Source: CAIVVT01 sp963757265
GTDB taxonomy: Bacteria > Acidobacteriota > Terriglobia > Bryobacterales > Bryobacteraceae
Length of the DNA stretch: 64,000 nucleotides
Assembly (NCBI GenBank): GCA_963757265.1
Contig: CAVWRA010000004.1
Span: forward strand, 310,001-374,000
Reading direction: 5' to 3'
Shown: positions 43,760 through 51,454 of the stretch, one piece after another
Layout of the letters: each line of letters begins with the position of its first letter
Position numbering within the stretch: position 1 is the first letter of the stretch
The notes under the pieces: generated by a model
Told to the model about the DNA's origin: nothing
The model's input: only the letters and a program-made list of their open reading frames with translations
Databases searched by the model: none
Translations under genes and position numbers: made by a program

Positions 43760-44924
43760 GTGCGCAAGCTGCTGCTGATCCTCTCGATTCTGCTGGCCGC
43801 ATTTCTGATCTTCTTCTTCGGTTTCGTGCCGGGAATTGTCGGCGCGGCGATGAACGGCGTGCGGGTGAAGCCGCCCTATCAGGCATCGGCGCGCGCGCGG
43901 GCGCTGGCCGCACGGACCATCCATATCGATCTGCATGCCGATTCGCTGCTGTGGGGGCGGGACCTGAGCGTGCGCTCGGAGCGCGGCCAGGTGGACGTGC
44001 CGCGGCTGATCGAAGGCCACGTCGCGCTGCAGGCGTTCACCATCTTCACCAGGTCGCCGCACGGGTTGAACTTCAACCGCAATTCGGCCGATGCCTTCGA
44101 CGACGGCGCGGCGCTGATGTTCGTGCAACTGGCGCCGATGGCGACGTGGACCAACCTGACCGCGCGGGCGCTGTACGAGACGCGGCGATTCGACCGCACG
44201 GTGGAGGCGTCGCGCGGCAAGCTCGTGCCGATCCGCAGCCGGGCGGATCTGGAGTCGTATCTGAAGCGGCGCGACTCCGAGCCCGCGATCACGGCCGGAT
44301 TCCTGGGCGTCGAAGGCGCGCACGCACTGTCGGGCGACCTCGGCAACGTTCGACGTGCTGTACGACGCAGGCGTACGCATGATGGCGCCGACGCATTTCT
44401 TCGACAACGACATCGGCGGCTCGTCGGCCGGCGTACGCCAGGGCGGGCTCACGGAAAAAGGCCGCGAGATGATCCGCATCATGGAGCGCAAGCGCATGCT
44501 AGTGGACGTGGCGCACGCTTCGGAGGCGACGATCGACGATGTGCTGGGGCTGGCGACGCGGCCGGTGGTGGTGTCGCACACCGGAGTGAAGGGCACGTGC
44601 GACAACGCACGCAACCTGAGCGACCGGCATCTGCGCGCAATCGCCGCGACCGGCGGCGTGGTGGGCATCGCGTACTTCGAGTTCGCGGTGTGCGGCACCG
44701 ACGCGGCCGCGATTGCCCGCGCGGTGCGGCATGCGGCGGACGTGGCGGGCGTCGATCACGTAGCGCTGGGGTCGGATTTCGACGGGGCCGTGCGCACGCC
44801 GTTTGACACGACCGGGCTGCCGGTGCTCTACGATGCGCTGTTGGCGGCGGGGTTCAACGAAGAGCAGATTGCACAGATCGCCGGCGGCAACGCGCTGCGC
44901 GTGCTGCGGGCGGTATTGCCCTGA
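43760..44924 (+). pseudogene. M19 (renal dipeptidase-like) membrane dipeptidase, interrupted by a one-base frameshift
   Basis: From the GTG at 43760 the protein has a membrane anchor (RKLLLILSILLAAFLIFFFG) and then the M19 zinc site: HIDLHADSLLW (HxD), GFLGVEGAHALSGDLGN (bridging Glu), VDVAHASEATI (His), VVSHTGVKG (His) and VALGSDFDGA. The frame breaks at 44348: GGCAAC is followed by an extra G before TTCGACGTGCTGTAC, so residues after GDLGN continue in the next phase to the stop at 44924. All catalytic residues are conserved on both sides, so the break is either very recent or a sequencing error. M19 enzymes hydrolyse dipeptides, some with D-residues. Confidence 0.8.
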
Positions 44925-45017
44925 GAGCCGGCTAGTGGCGCCCGCGTCTGGCGAAGCAATTTGAATCGCCGGTTCCCATCACAAACGGATATGCTGAGCG
45001 TGATTGAGGCGACCCCA

Positions 45018-46346
45018 ATGCGCTCGATTTTCTTCTCCACCCTGATTTTTGGAATACTCGCGGGCCCCGCGCTGTGCGCCGATCCGGACACCCACGCGGC
45101 CGAACGGCTGCAGCGATTCAACGATTACAAGTTCGGGATGTTCATCCATTGGGGGCCGTATTCGCAGGCCAGCGTCGAGGCCTCGTGGCCGATCATGGTG
45201 CCGGCGCCGGGCGGCATCAGCGAAGCCGACTACCGGGCGCTGGCGCGGAGCTTCAATCCGGTGCAGTTCGACCCCGTGTCGCTGGTGCGGCTGGCCAAGG
45301 CCGCGGGGCAGCGCTACATGGTGATCACGACGAAGCACCACGACGGCTTCTGCCTATTCGACTCGGCTTTTACTGACTACAAGATCACCAACACGCCGTA
45401 CAAGAAGGACGTCGTCGCACAGCTGGCTGAAGCCGCGCGGGCGGAGGGCATGCCGCTGGGCTTCTATTATTCGCCGCCGGACATGACCCATCCGGCGTAC
45501 CGCGACACGTCGAAGCCCGCCAGCGCCAACTGGCACGGCCAGCCGACGCGCCCCGAATGGCCGGTCTATTTGAGCTACATGGAGCTGCAACTGCGGGAGC
45601 TGCTGACACGCTACGGCAACGTCTTCGTGGTCTGGTTCGACGGTCTCGACCACCAGGAGAAATACGACGGGCTGCGGTTCCACAACCTGATCCACGAGCT
45701 GCAGCCGATGGCGCTGATCAATAATCGCATCGGCCTGACGGGCGATTTCCTGACGCCGGAACAGCGCCTGCCGAAGGGCATCCCGACCAAGGGCGCAAAG
45801 GTCCAGGACGTCGATCCCGACGACCACGGCATCGCCACGGCCGCGCCCAGCGCGGACCAGTTCCAACCGTGGGAGACGTGCATGACGATCAACGACACCT
45901 GGGCCTACAACAAGCACGACCGGCATTTCAAATCCACGACGGAGCTGGTGCGCGCGCTGATCGATGCGGCCAGCAAGGGCGGGAATTTTCTGCTGAACGT
46001 CGGGCCGACGCCCGAGGGCACCATCCAGCCCGAATTCGAGGAGCGGCTGCGGCAGATCGGCGCGTGGCTGCAGGCGAATGGCGAAGCGATCTATGGGACC
46101 ACCTACGGGCCGCTGCAGGATCTGCCGTTCGGGCGGTCGACGGCGAAGGGCGATACGGTGTACCTGCATGTTTTCGAGATGCCGAAGGAGACGCTCGAAG
46201 TGAGCGGATTACAAGCTCGCTCGGTCACGCTTCTGGCGTCGCACCAGCCGCTCGCGTTCACTCAGGCTGGTGACCGGCTGGCGATCAAGGTGGCGGACAT
46301 CGCGGCGGACCCGTACGCCACCGTGATCGCGGTGAAAACCAGGTAG
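45018..46346 (+). CDS. secreted alpha-L-fucosidase, GH29 family, 442 aa
   Basis: The ATG at 45018 gives a signal peptide, MRSIFFSTLIFGILAGPALCA; the frame opens 19 codons earlier without a signal. GH29 motifs are RFNDYKFGMFIHWGPYSQAS, YMVITTKHHDGFCLFDS and GNVFVVWFDGLDH (the WFDG Asp is the retaining nucleophile). ETCMTINDTWAYN and GGNFLLNVGPTPEG follow. A C-terminal beta-sandwich ends VADIAADPYATVIAV. The enzyme removes alpha-linked L-fucose from glycans in the periplasm or outside. Its last 45 bases are duplicated about 920 bases downstream. Confidence 0.9.
   Translation: MRSIFFSTLIFGILAGPALCADPDTHAAERLQRFNDYKFGMFIHWGPYSQASVEASWPIMVPAPGGISEADYRALARSFNPVQFDPVSLVRLAKAAGQRYMVITTKHHDGFCLFDSAFTDYKITNTPYKKDVVAQLAEAARAEGMPLGFYYSPPDMTHPAYRDTSKPASANWHGQPTRPEWPVYLSYMELQLRELLTRYGNVFVVWFDGLDHQEKYDGLRFHNLIHELQPMALINNRIGLTGDFLTPEQRLPKGIPTKGAKVQDVDPDDHGIATAAPSADQFQPWETCMTINDTWAYNKHDRHFKSTTELVRALIDAASKGGNFLLNVGPTPEGTIQPEFEERLRQIGAWLQANGEAIYGTTYGPLQDLPFGRSTAKGDTVYLHVFEMPKETLEVSGLQARSVTLLASHQPLAFTQAGDRLAIKVADIAADPYATVIAVKTR
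46290..46334. repeat. direct repeat in the GH29 3' end (left copy)
   Basis: This 45-base coding tail, GTGGCGGACATCGCGGC and onward, recurs at 47212-47256 with two differences. The two copies bracket the toxin-antitoxin pair. Confidence 0.85.
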
Positions 46347-46511
46347 CGGAAGGTTCGGCCGGTTCTGGAATTTCGGGCGCGGGTCAGTTTCGGATGACTC
46401 GTTTGGTGCTCCGAACACTCCGCCCGATTCTGCCGGAGATGCATGGCTATTCGGCCGGATGGGGCTAAGGGCGGGCTGGCTGAGTTTTCCATTACCGTGG
46501 TACTATGAGCC

Positions 46512-46775
46512 ATGGGCATCGCACATTCAAAGGTTACCGCGCAAGGACAGATTTCAGTTCCCGCGGACGTGCGGCGAAAGCTCGGCATCGGGCCGGGTTC
46601 GGTACTGGAATGGGAAGAAGAAGGCGACAGGGTGGTTGTCCGCCGTGCGGGGCGCTACAGTTCCGAAGAGATCCATCAGGCGTTGTTCGGGGCCGGCAAG
46701 CCGAAAACGAGAAGCCTCGATGAACTGAAGGAAGGCATCCGGCGCTACGCCCGGAAGCGTTATGCGCGCGGTTGA
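46512..46775 (+). CDS. vapB: AbrB/MazE-like antitoxin of a VapBC-type pair, 87 aa
   Basis: The N-terminal half is a SpoVT/AbrB swapped-hairpin DNA-binding domain (SKVTAQGQISVPADVRRKLGIGPGSVLEWEEEGDRVVVRRAG). The C-terminal part is a basic helix (SLDELKEGIRRYARKRYARG) suited to occupy the toxin's active site. Such antitoxins neutralise the toxin and repress the operon. A TACTAT box ends five bases before the start. The gene overlaps the toxin by 14 bases, the usual coupling. Confidence 0.87.
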   Translation: MGIAHSKVTAQGQISVPADVRRKLGIGPGSVLEWEEEGDRVVVRRAGRYSSEEIHQALFGAGKPKTRSLDELKEGIRRYARKRYARG

Positions 46776-47142
46776 CACGAACATTCTGGTGCGGCTGATC
46801 ACACGGGACGATCCCGGACAGACGGCCGCGGCAGAGGGCTTCATCGAGAAGGGCGCGTGGGTCTCGACGCTGGCGCTGGCGGAAGCAATGTGGGTGCTCG
46901 GAAGCGTCTACGAACTGAGCGCGAAGGAACAGGCCAGGGCAGTTGAAATGTTGCTTCAGCACCGCGATCTGGTGTTGCACGACCGGGAGACTGTGGCGGC
47001 GGCGTTAGGATTGTTTCGTGAAAGGCCGGCATTGGGTCTTTCAGATTGCCTGATCGTCGAATCGGCGCGGAAGGCCGGGCATCTGCCTGTGGGCACTTTC
47101 GACCGAAACCTGGCCAAGGTGGAGGGGACCCAAAAACTCTAG
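46762..47142 (+). CDS. vapC: PIN-domain VapC-type toxin ribonuclease, 126 aa
   Basis: The PIN fold's acidic residues are all present: MRAVDTNILVRL (Asp near 5), STLALAEAMWVL (Glu), LGLSDCLIVESARK (Asp) and VGTFDRNLAK (Asp). These residues hold magnesium for RNA cleavage, often of tRNA, when the antitoxin decays. It overlaps vapB. The pair sits alone between the fucosidase and an unrelated secreted protein and is flanked by the duplicated fucosidase tail. Confidence 0.9.
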   Translation: MRAVDTNILVRLITRDDPGQTAAAEGFIEKGAWVSTLALAEAMWVLGSVYELSAKEQARAVEMLLQHRDLVLHDRETVAAALGLFRERPALGLSDCLIVESARKAGHLPVGTFDRNLAKVEGTQKL

Positions 47143-47211
47143 TCGAATTCCTTACGGGAAAGAAGCGGGCGCCCTCTGCCAGGGGCGAAAACACAGCGCT
47201 TGAAGATCCGC

Positions 47212-47256
47212 GTGGCGGACATCGCGGCCGATCCGTACGCCACCGTGATCGCGGTG
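47212..47256. repeat. direct repeat of the GH29 3' end (right copy)
   Basis: This copy reads in frame as IRVADIAADPYATVIAVRVD followed by a stop at 47266-47268, so it preserves the fucosidase C-terminus including its own terminator. It is orphaned from any gene body. Confidence 0.85.
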
Positions 47257-47292
47257 CGCGTGGATTAGCGAAGGATCCGAAGGATAGGGGAA

Positions 47293-48591
47293 ATGGCGAT
47301 GAACCTGCGTTCGGCGCGCGCCATCCTGGTAGTCGCGGGGCTGATGGCCCCGCTCCAGGCGCAGCCCGAGCTGCCGAGGGAAGTGCTGCTGCTGGCGCGG
47401 ATCCGGCGCCAGGCGGAACTGGATCTGGCACACATCCCGTCATTCACGTGCCTGGAGACGATCAACCGTTTCTCCTGGGACCGCAGTTCCGCGCCATGGC
47501 GCCGGCAGGATGCGTTGCAGTTGGACGTCGCGCACATCGGAGCCAAGGAGCTGTTTGCGTGGCCCGGCTCGACCGACTTCGAAGACCGGCCGCTGGCCGA
47601 AATCGTCGGCACCGGCATGGTCAGCAGCGGCGAGTTCACCTCGTTTGCGAGAGACGCGCTGCTGGCCACGGATTCGGTTGCGCACTACGGCGGAGAAGAG
47701 GAACTGCGAGGGCGCCGCATGGCGCGCTACGACTACGACATCGCGCAGGCATTTTCGGGACTGAGTGTCAGCGGCAACGGAGGGCGTGCCAGGGTCGGGC
47801 AGCACGGCTCATTCTGGGCCGATGTGGAGTCATATGAGCTGGCGCGTCTGAACGTGAGCGCGGTTGAAATTCCGGACGGACTGGGCATCGAAAGCGTCGG
47901 CACCGAAATCGAGTACCAGCGGGTGCACATGGCACAGGGCGATTACCTGCTCCCGCAGCGGGCCACGACCCGCATGCGGCGCACGGCGGGCGGCGAACTG
48001 CGCAACGAGATTGAATTCACACACTGCCGCCAATTCGCCGCCGAATCCGTGCTGTCGTTCAGTGACGTCACGCGGGCTGAGGCGGGCGCCACGCCGCAAC
48101 ACAAGGAAGAGACGCGAATCCCCGCGCGCGTGGTCATACGGATCCGCCTGCAGACGCCGATTGATTCGGCCAAGGCCAAGGTGGGCGACGCCGTCGCTGC
48201 CGTGGTCGAAGCCAATGCAGTCTACAAGGGCGCGGTAGTGGCGCCCGAGGGCGCGGTGCTCGCGGGGCGTCTGCGGATGCTGCAGAAGGAGGCCGGCCGC
48301 TACGTCGTGGGCTTGGAATTCACGGACCTCACGTTGGGCGACAAACACGCCCGCTTCCTGGCCCGTCTGGAGTCGGTGGACGCACGCTATGCGAGGCTCT
48401 TAATGCGGTCGGTGCACGAGGAAGCGATCACGAACCCGGACGGTGACAGCGTCAAGTACACGACAATCCGGGAGGCGCCGGTTTTTTCGCTGCCGGGAGT
48501 CGGCACGTTCTTTGTGCCGGGCTCCAGCTTTGTGCTGCCCAAAGGCATGCGCATGGAATGGGTCACGGTGGAATTGGGCCTCGCCAAGTAA
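47293..48591 (+). CDS. secreted protein of unknown function, 432 aa
   Basis: A signal peptide (NLRSARAILVVAGLMAPLQAQ) leads to a mature protein that begins with a helical segment containing LAHIPSFTCLETINRFSWD. The long middle region is mixed, and the C-terminal half is beta-rich (RIPARVVIRIRLQTPIDSAKAKVGDAVAAVVEANAVYKGAVVAPEGAVLAGRL). That last part resembles a barrel-like domain seen in acidobacterial secreted proteins, but I cannot name a family. Two ATGs, 47293 and 47299, are possible starts. Likely periplasmic. Confidence 0.6.
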   Translation: MAMNLRSARAILVVAGLMAPLQAQPELPREVLLLARIRRQAELDLAHIPSFTCLETINRFSWDRSSAPWRRQDALQLDVAHIGAKELFAWPGSTDFEDRPLAEIVGTGMVSSGEFTSFARDALLATDSVAHYGGEEELRGRRMARYDYDIAQAFSGLSVSGNGGRARVGQHGSFWADVESYELARLNVSAVEIPDGLGIESVGTEIEYQRVHMAQGDYLLPQRATTRMRRTAGGELRNEIEFTHCRQFAAESVLSFSDVTRAEAGATPQHKEETRIPARVVIRIRLQTPIDSAKAKVGDAVAAVVEANAVYKGAVVAPEGAVLAGRLRMLQKEAGRYVVGLEFTDLTLGDKHARFLARLESVDARYARLLMRSVHEEAITNPDGDSVKYTTIREAPVFSLPGVGTFFVPGSSFVLPKGMRMEWVTVELGLAK

Positions 48592-48671
48592 CGGGCGCCA
48601 GCCGATCAAACTCAACCGCGGGTTATGGGATCGCGCGACGAAACTACGCCGCGGGCATTGGCGGGCAGAAG

Positions 48672-48980
48672 TTAGCCGAGCGCTTCGAGCGCGTCACTCA
48701 TCTCGGTGGCGGCGTGGCGGTCGCCGGCGTGCTGAGCGGCTTCGATCCCGCGGGTGTAGTAGTCGCGGGCGGCGGCCACGTTGGCGGTCGTCTCGGCTAC
48801 GCGCCCGGCCTGGAAGTACGCGGCGACATAGCCGGGGTGGCGCGCGATGAGCTCGTCGAGTTCGAGCAGCGCGCCGGCGTAGTCGCCGGTGCTCGCATAT
48901 TCCATGCACAGCATGAAGCGGATGCGCTCGCTCGCGGGATCCTGCTCGGTCATGCTCTTGAGCGTTTCAAGCCGCGACAT
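48672..48980 (-). CDS. small tetratricopeptide-repeat protein, 102 aa
   Basis: Residues 15-100 form about two and a half TPR units: RIRFMLCMEYASTGDYAGALLELDELIARHPGY, then VAAYFQAGRVAETTANVAAARDYYTRGIEAAQHAGD. TPRs bind peptides and build complexes. The protein is soluble and single-domain, divergent from the thioesterase gene, with ordinary codon use. Partner unknown. Confidence 0.75.
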   Translation of the reverse strand: MSRLETLKSMTEQDPASERIRFMLCMEYASTGDYAGALLELDELIARHPGYVAAYFQAGRVAETTANVAAARDYYTRGIEAAQHAGDRHAATEMSDALEALG

Positions 48981-49038
48981 ATCTCCAGACTAACGCGCGA
49001 CGGGCGCGGCGGCGGGACGCAATGCTAACCTCTCAGCT

Positions 49039-49530
49039 ATGGAAGGACGGCCCGTTCGCGAATCGCTGAGCGAAATCGCCGAGTTTGCCCTGCCGGTTTA
49101 CGCCAACACTCTGGGTCATCTCCTAGGCGGGCACATCATGCACCTGGTGGACCTGGCCGCGGCCACGGCCGCCATACGGCACGCGCGTTGCAACGTGGTG
49201 ACGGCCTCGGTGGACTCGATGAGCTTCCTGCATCCCATCCGCATCGGCCAGCTGATCACCTTGAAAGCGTCGGTGAACCGTGTATTCCGCACGTCGATGG
49301 AGGTCGGCGTCAAGGTCCTGGTGGAGGATCTGCATACCGGCCTGGTCTACCACACGAACTCCTCGTATCTGACGTTCGTGGCCATCGGCGAGGACGACAA
49401 GCCCTGCCCGGTTCGTCAGGTGATCCCGGAGACGGAAGCCGAAAAGCGGCGTTGGCGCGAGGCGGAGCAGCGCCGGGTACAGCGCCTGGCGCTGAAACGC
49501 AAGGCGCAGGAGCACGAAGCGCGGCTCTAG
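49039..49530 (+). CDS. hotdog-fold acyl-CoA thioesterase (YciA/BACH type), 163 aa
   Basis: The hotdog core shows YANTLGHLLGGHIMHLVDLAAATAAIRHARCNVVTASVDSMSF, where the GG-x-x-MHLVD segment carries the active-site Asp of the YciA/cytosolic acyl-CoA hydrolase group. HPIRIGQLITLKASVNRVFRTSMEVGVKVLVEDLHTG follows. The C-terminus is a charged coiled helix (ETEAEKRRWREAEQRRVQRLALKRKAQ). It hydrolyses acyl-CoA to free acid and CoA in the cytoplasm. A monocistronic gene. Confidence 0.87.
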   Translation: MEGRPVRESLSEIAEFALPVYANTLGHLLGGHIMHLVDLAAATAAIRHARCNVVTASVDSMSFLHPIRIGQLITLKASVNRVFRTSMEVGVKVLVEDLHTGLVYHTNSSYLTFVAIGEDDKPCPVRQVIPETEAEKRRWREAEQRRVQRLALKRKAQEHEARL

Positions 49531-49659
49531 CGGGCGTTCTCGACCATTGCACACGGGGACAGACGGCTGAAGTCCACACGGCGCAAAGCACGCAGTGCGT
49601 GGATCGAGAGCGTTGTGCGCGCCTAGGACAGAGACGTCAGTCCGCCTGCCTTCGCGGCT

Positions 49660-49962
49660 TCACGCCTTGTACATGTATTTGATGTACGACTTGTAGATCA
49701 GCAGATTCGGCGCGCCTTCGCGATTGACCTTGAGGCAGGTCCTGTCGTACCACTCAATGATGCCGTGGAGTTCCTCGCCGTCCTGCAGCACGATGACCAT
49801 GGGGGTCTTGGACTGCATCTGCTTGAGGTAGTAAAAATTCTCGGCGTTGGTGGTGTCGGGCGGCGCCTGCTTCTTATTAAAAGCGGCGCGATTCAGCGTG
49901 GAGGCACGGTCCTTGGCTTCGGTCAGCGGCGGGCGGATCAGGCGGCGGTTCGGGGACTCCAC
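49660..49962 (-). CDS. hfq: Hfq-like Sm-family RNA chaperone with N-terminal extension, 100 aa
   Basis: Residues about 38-98 form the Sm fold: NAENFYYLKQMQSKTPMVIVLQDGEELHGIIEWYDRTCLKVNREG (Sm1), then LLIYKSYIKYMYK (Sm2). The terminal IYK-x-x-I pattern stands in place of the usual YKHAIS. Proteobacterial Hfq starts near its first helix, but here about 37 extra residues precede it. The start is GTG, with GGAAGGAAC before it. It probably binds sRNA and mRNA as a hexamer, but the Sm2 His is absent. Confidence 0.7.
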   Translation of the reverse strand: MESPNRRLIRPPLTEAKDRASTLNRAAFNKKQAPPDTTNAENFYYLKQMQSKTPMVIVLQDGEELHGIIEWYDRTCLKVNREGAPNLLIYKSYIKYMYKA

Positions 49963-50130
49963 GTGCGGTTCCTTCCAAGGCTGTTGAAATCTGAACTAAC
50001 CAGAGCGTAAAGGCTGGGTACGCTCGTCTTCTGCCCATATTCTATGCAATCCGGCGCGCTACGGGCAAGCCGCCGGCCGGTAAGGATGGAAACGGCGGCG
50101 CGGGCCGTTCGCCACACTGAAACTTCGGGA

Positions 50131-50139
50131 TGGTATGAT
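50131..50139 (+). promoter_or_regulatory. extended -10 box upstream of glgC
   Basis: TGG-TATGAT ends 26 bases before the glgC start, a normal short leader with a weak GGAAG ribosome site. Confidence 0.4.
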
Positions 50140-50165
50140 GCACCTCACGGAAGCAGGTCCGGCTC

Positions 50166-51419
50166 ATGCAACTTCGCGTCCTCTCGTTCGTGCTTGCCGG
50201 TGGGAAAGGCAGCCGATTGTACCCGCTCACCAAGGAGCGCGCCAAGCCGGCCGTGCCGTTCGGCGGCCAATACCGCATCGTGGATTTCGTGCTGTCGAAC
50301 CTGGTCAACTCCGGCATCCACTCGATCTACGTCCTGATCCAATTCAAGAGCCAGTCGCTGCTGCAGCACCTGAGGGACGGCTGGGAATTCGCGCCCATCA
50401 TGAAGAGCCAGTACATCATTCCGGTGCCGGCGCAGATGCGCTCGGCCGGAGAGACCTGGTACCGCGGCACGGCCGATGCGATCTTCCAAAACGTCAATCT
50501 TATCGAGCAGTCGGACCCGCATCTGGTCACTGTTTTCGGCGCCGACCACGTGTACCGCATGAACATCCGCGAGATGATCGAATTCCACGAGCATAAGCGC
50601 GCTCAGGCGACCATCGCCGCGATCCCCGTGCCGCGCGATCTGGCGGCCGAATTCGGCGTCATCGAAACGGCCGCCGACGGCCGCGTTATCGGCTTTCATG
50701 AGAAGGACCCCAACGCGCCGCCGATGCCCGGCAACCGGGACATGGTCTACGCCTCGATGGGCAACTACACTTTTTCCACCGGGCCGCTGCTGAAATACCT
50801 TTACGAGGATGCGCGGGTCGAGGATTCGAGCCACGACTTCGGCCGCGACATCCTGCCGAATTGGGTGCGGACGGGCGAGGTTTTCGCCTACGATTTCGGC
50901 GCCAACCGGATCCCGGGCGATCCGGTCGATTCGCAGGTCTACTGGCGCGACGTCGGAACGATCGACGCGTATTACGACGCCAACATGGACCTGCGCGCCG
51001 TCGCTCCGGTGCTGAATCTGTATAACCGCCAGTGGCCGCTGCGGACCGCGGGGTACGACGATCCGCCGGCCAAGTTCACCTTCGACGAGGATGGACGGCG
51101 CGGCTCGGCCATCGACTCCATTGTCAGCTCGGGCTCCATTCTTTCGGGCGGCCTGGTGCGCAACTCGGTGCTCGGGCGCAGCGTGCGCGTCCACACCGGG
51201 GCGCTGATCGAGGATTCGATCGTCTTCGATAACTGCAACATCGGCCGGCGCTCCAAGGTCCGCCGCGCGATCCTCGATAAGAACGTCATTCTGCCCGAGG
51301 ACTCGCTCATTGGCTACGACCTGGAAAGCGACCGCAGGCGCTACCACGTTACCGACAGCGGCATCACCGTGGTCGAGGGCCGCCGTTCGCGCGTGCCGGT
51401 AAGCGCCATCGAGATTTAG
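50166..51419 (+). CDS. glgC: glucose-1-phosphate adenylyltransferase
   Basis: GlgC makes ADP-glucose from ATP and glucose-1-phosphate, the committed step of glycogen synthesis. The protein starts RVLSFVLAGGKGSRLYPLTKERAKPAVPFGGQYRIVDFVLSN, the full nucleotide-sugar pyrophosphorylase signature. GTADAIFQN and VFGADHVYRMNI follow. The C-terminal part has hexapeptide beta-helix repeats (SGSILSGGLVRNSVLGRSVRVHTGALIEDSIVFDN). Full length at 417 residues and soluble. No other glg genes are present. Confidence 0.95.
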   Translation: MQLRVLSFVLAGGKGSRLYPLTKERAKPAVPFGGQYRIVDFVLSNLVNSGIHSIYVLIQFKSQSLLQHLRDGWEFAPIMKSQYIIPVPAQMRSAGETWYRGTADAIFQNVNLIEQSDPHLVTVFGADHVYRMNIREMIEFHEHKRAQATIAAIPVPRDLAAEFGVIETAADGRVIGFHEKDPNAPPMPGNRDMVYASMGNYTFSTGPLLKYLYEDARVEDSSHDFGRDILPNWVRTGEVFAYDFGANRIPGDPVDSQVYWRDVGTIDAYYDANMDLRAVAPVLNLYNRQWPLRTAGYDDPPAKFTFDEDGRRGSAIDSIVSSGSILSGGLVRNSVLGRSVRVHTGALIEDSIVFDNCNIGRRSKVRRAILDKNVILPEDSLIGYDLESDRRRYHVTDSGITVVEGRRSRVPVSAIEI

Positions 51420-51436
51420 ACCACTGCAAGCCGCTG

Positions 51437-51445
51437 TGATATGTT
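51437..51445 (+). promoter_or_regulatory. extended -10 box at the GH106-like gene start
   Basis: TGA-TATGTT ends nine bases before the ATG at 51455, so the transcript may be leaderless. Confidence 0.45.
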
Positions 51446-51454
51446 CGTGGCCGT

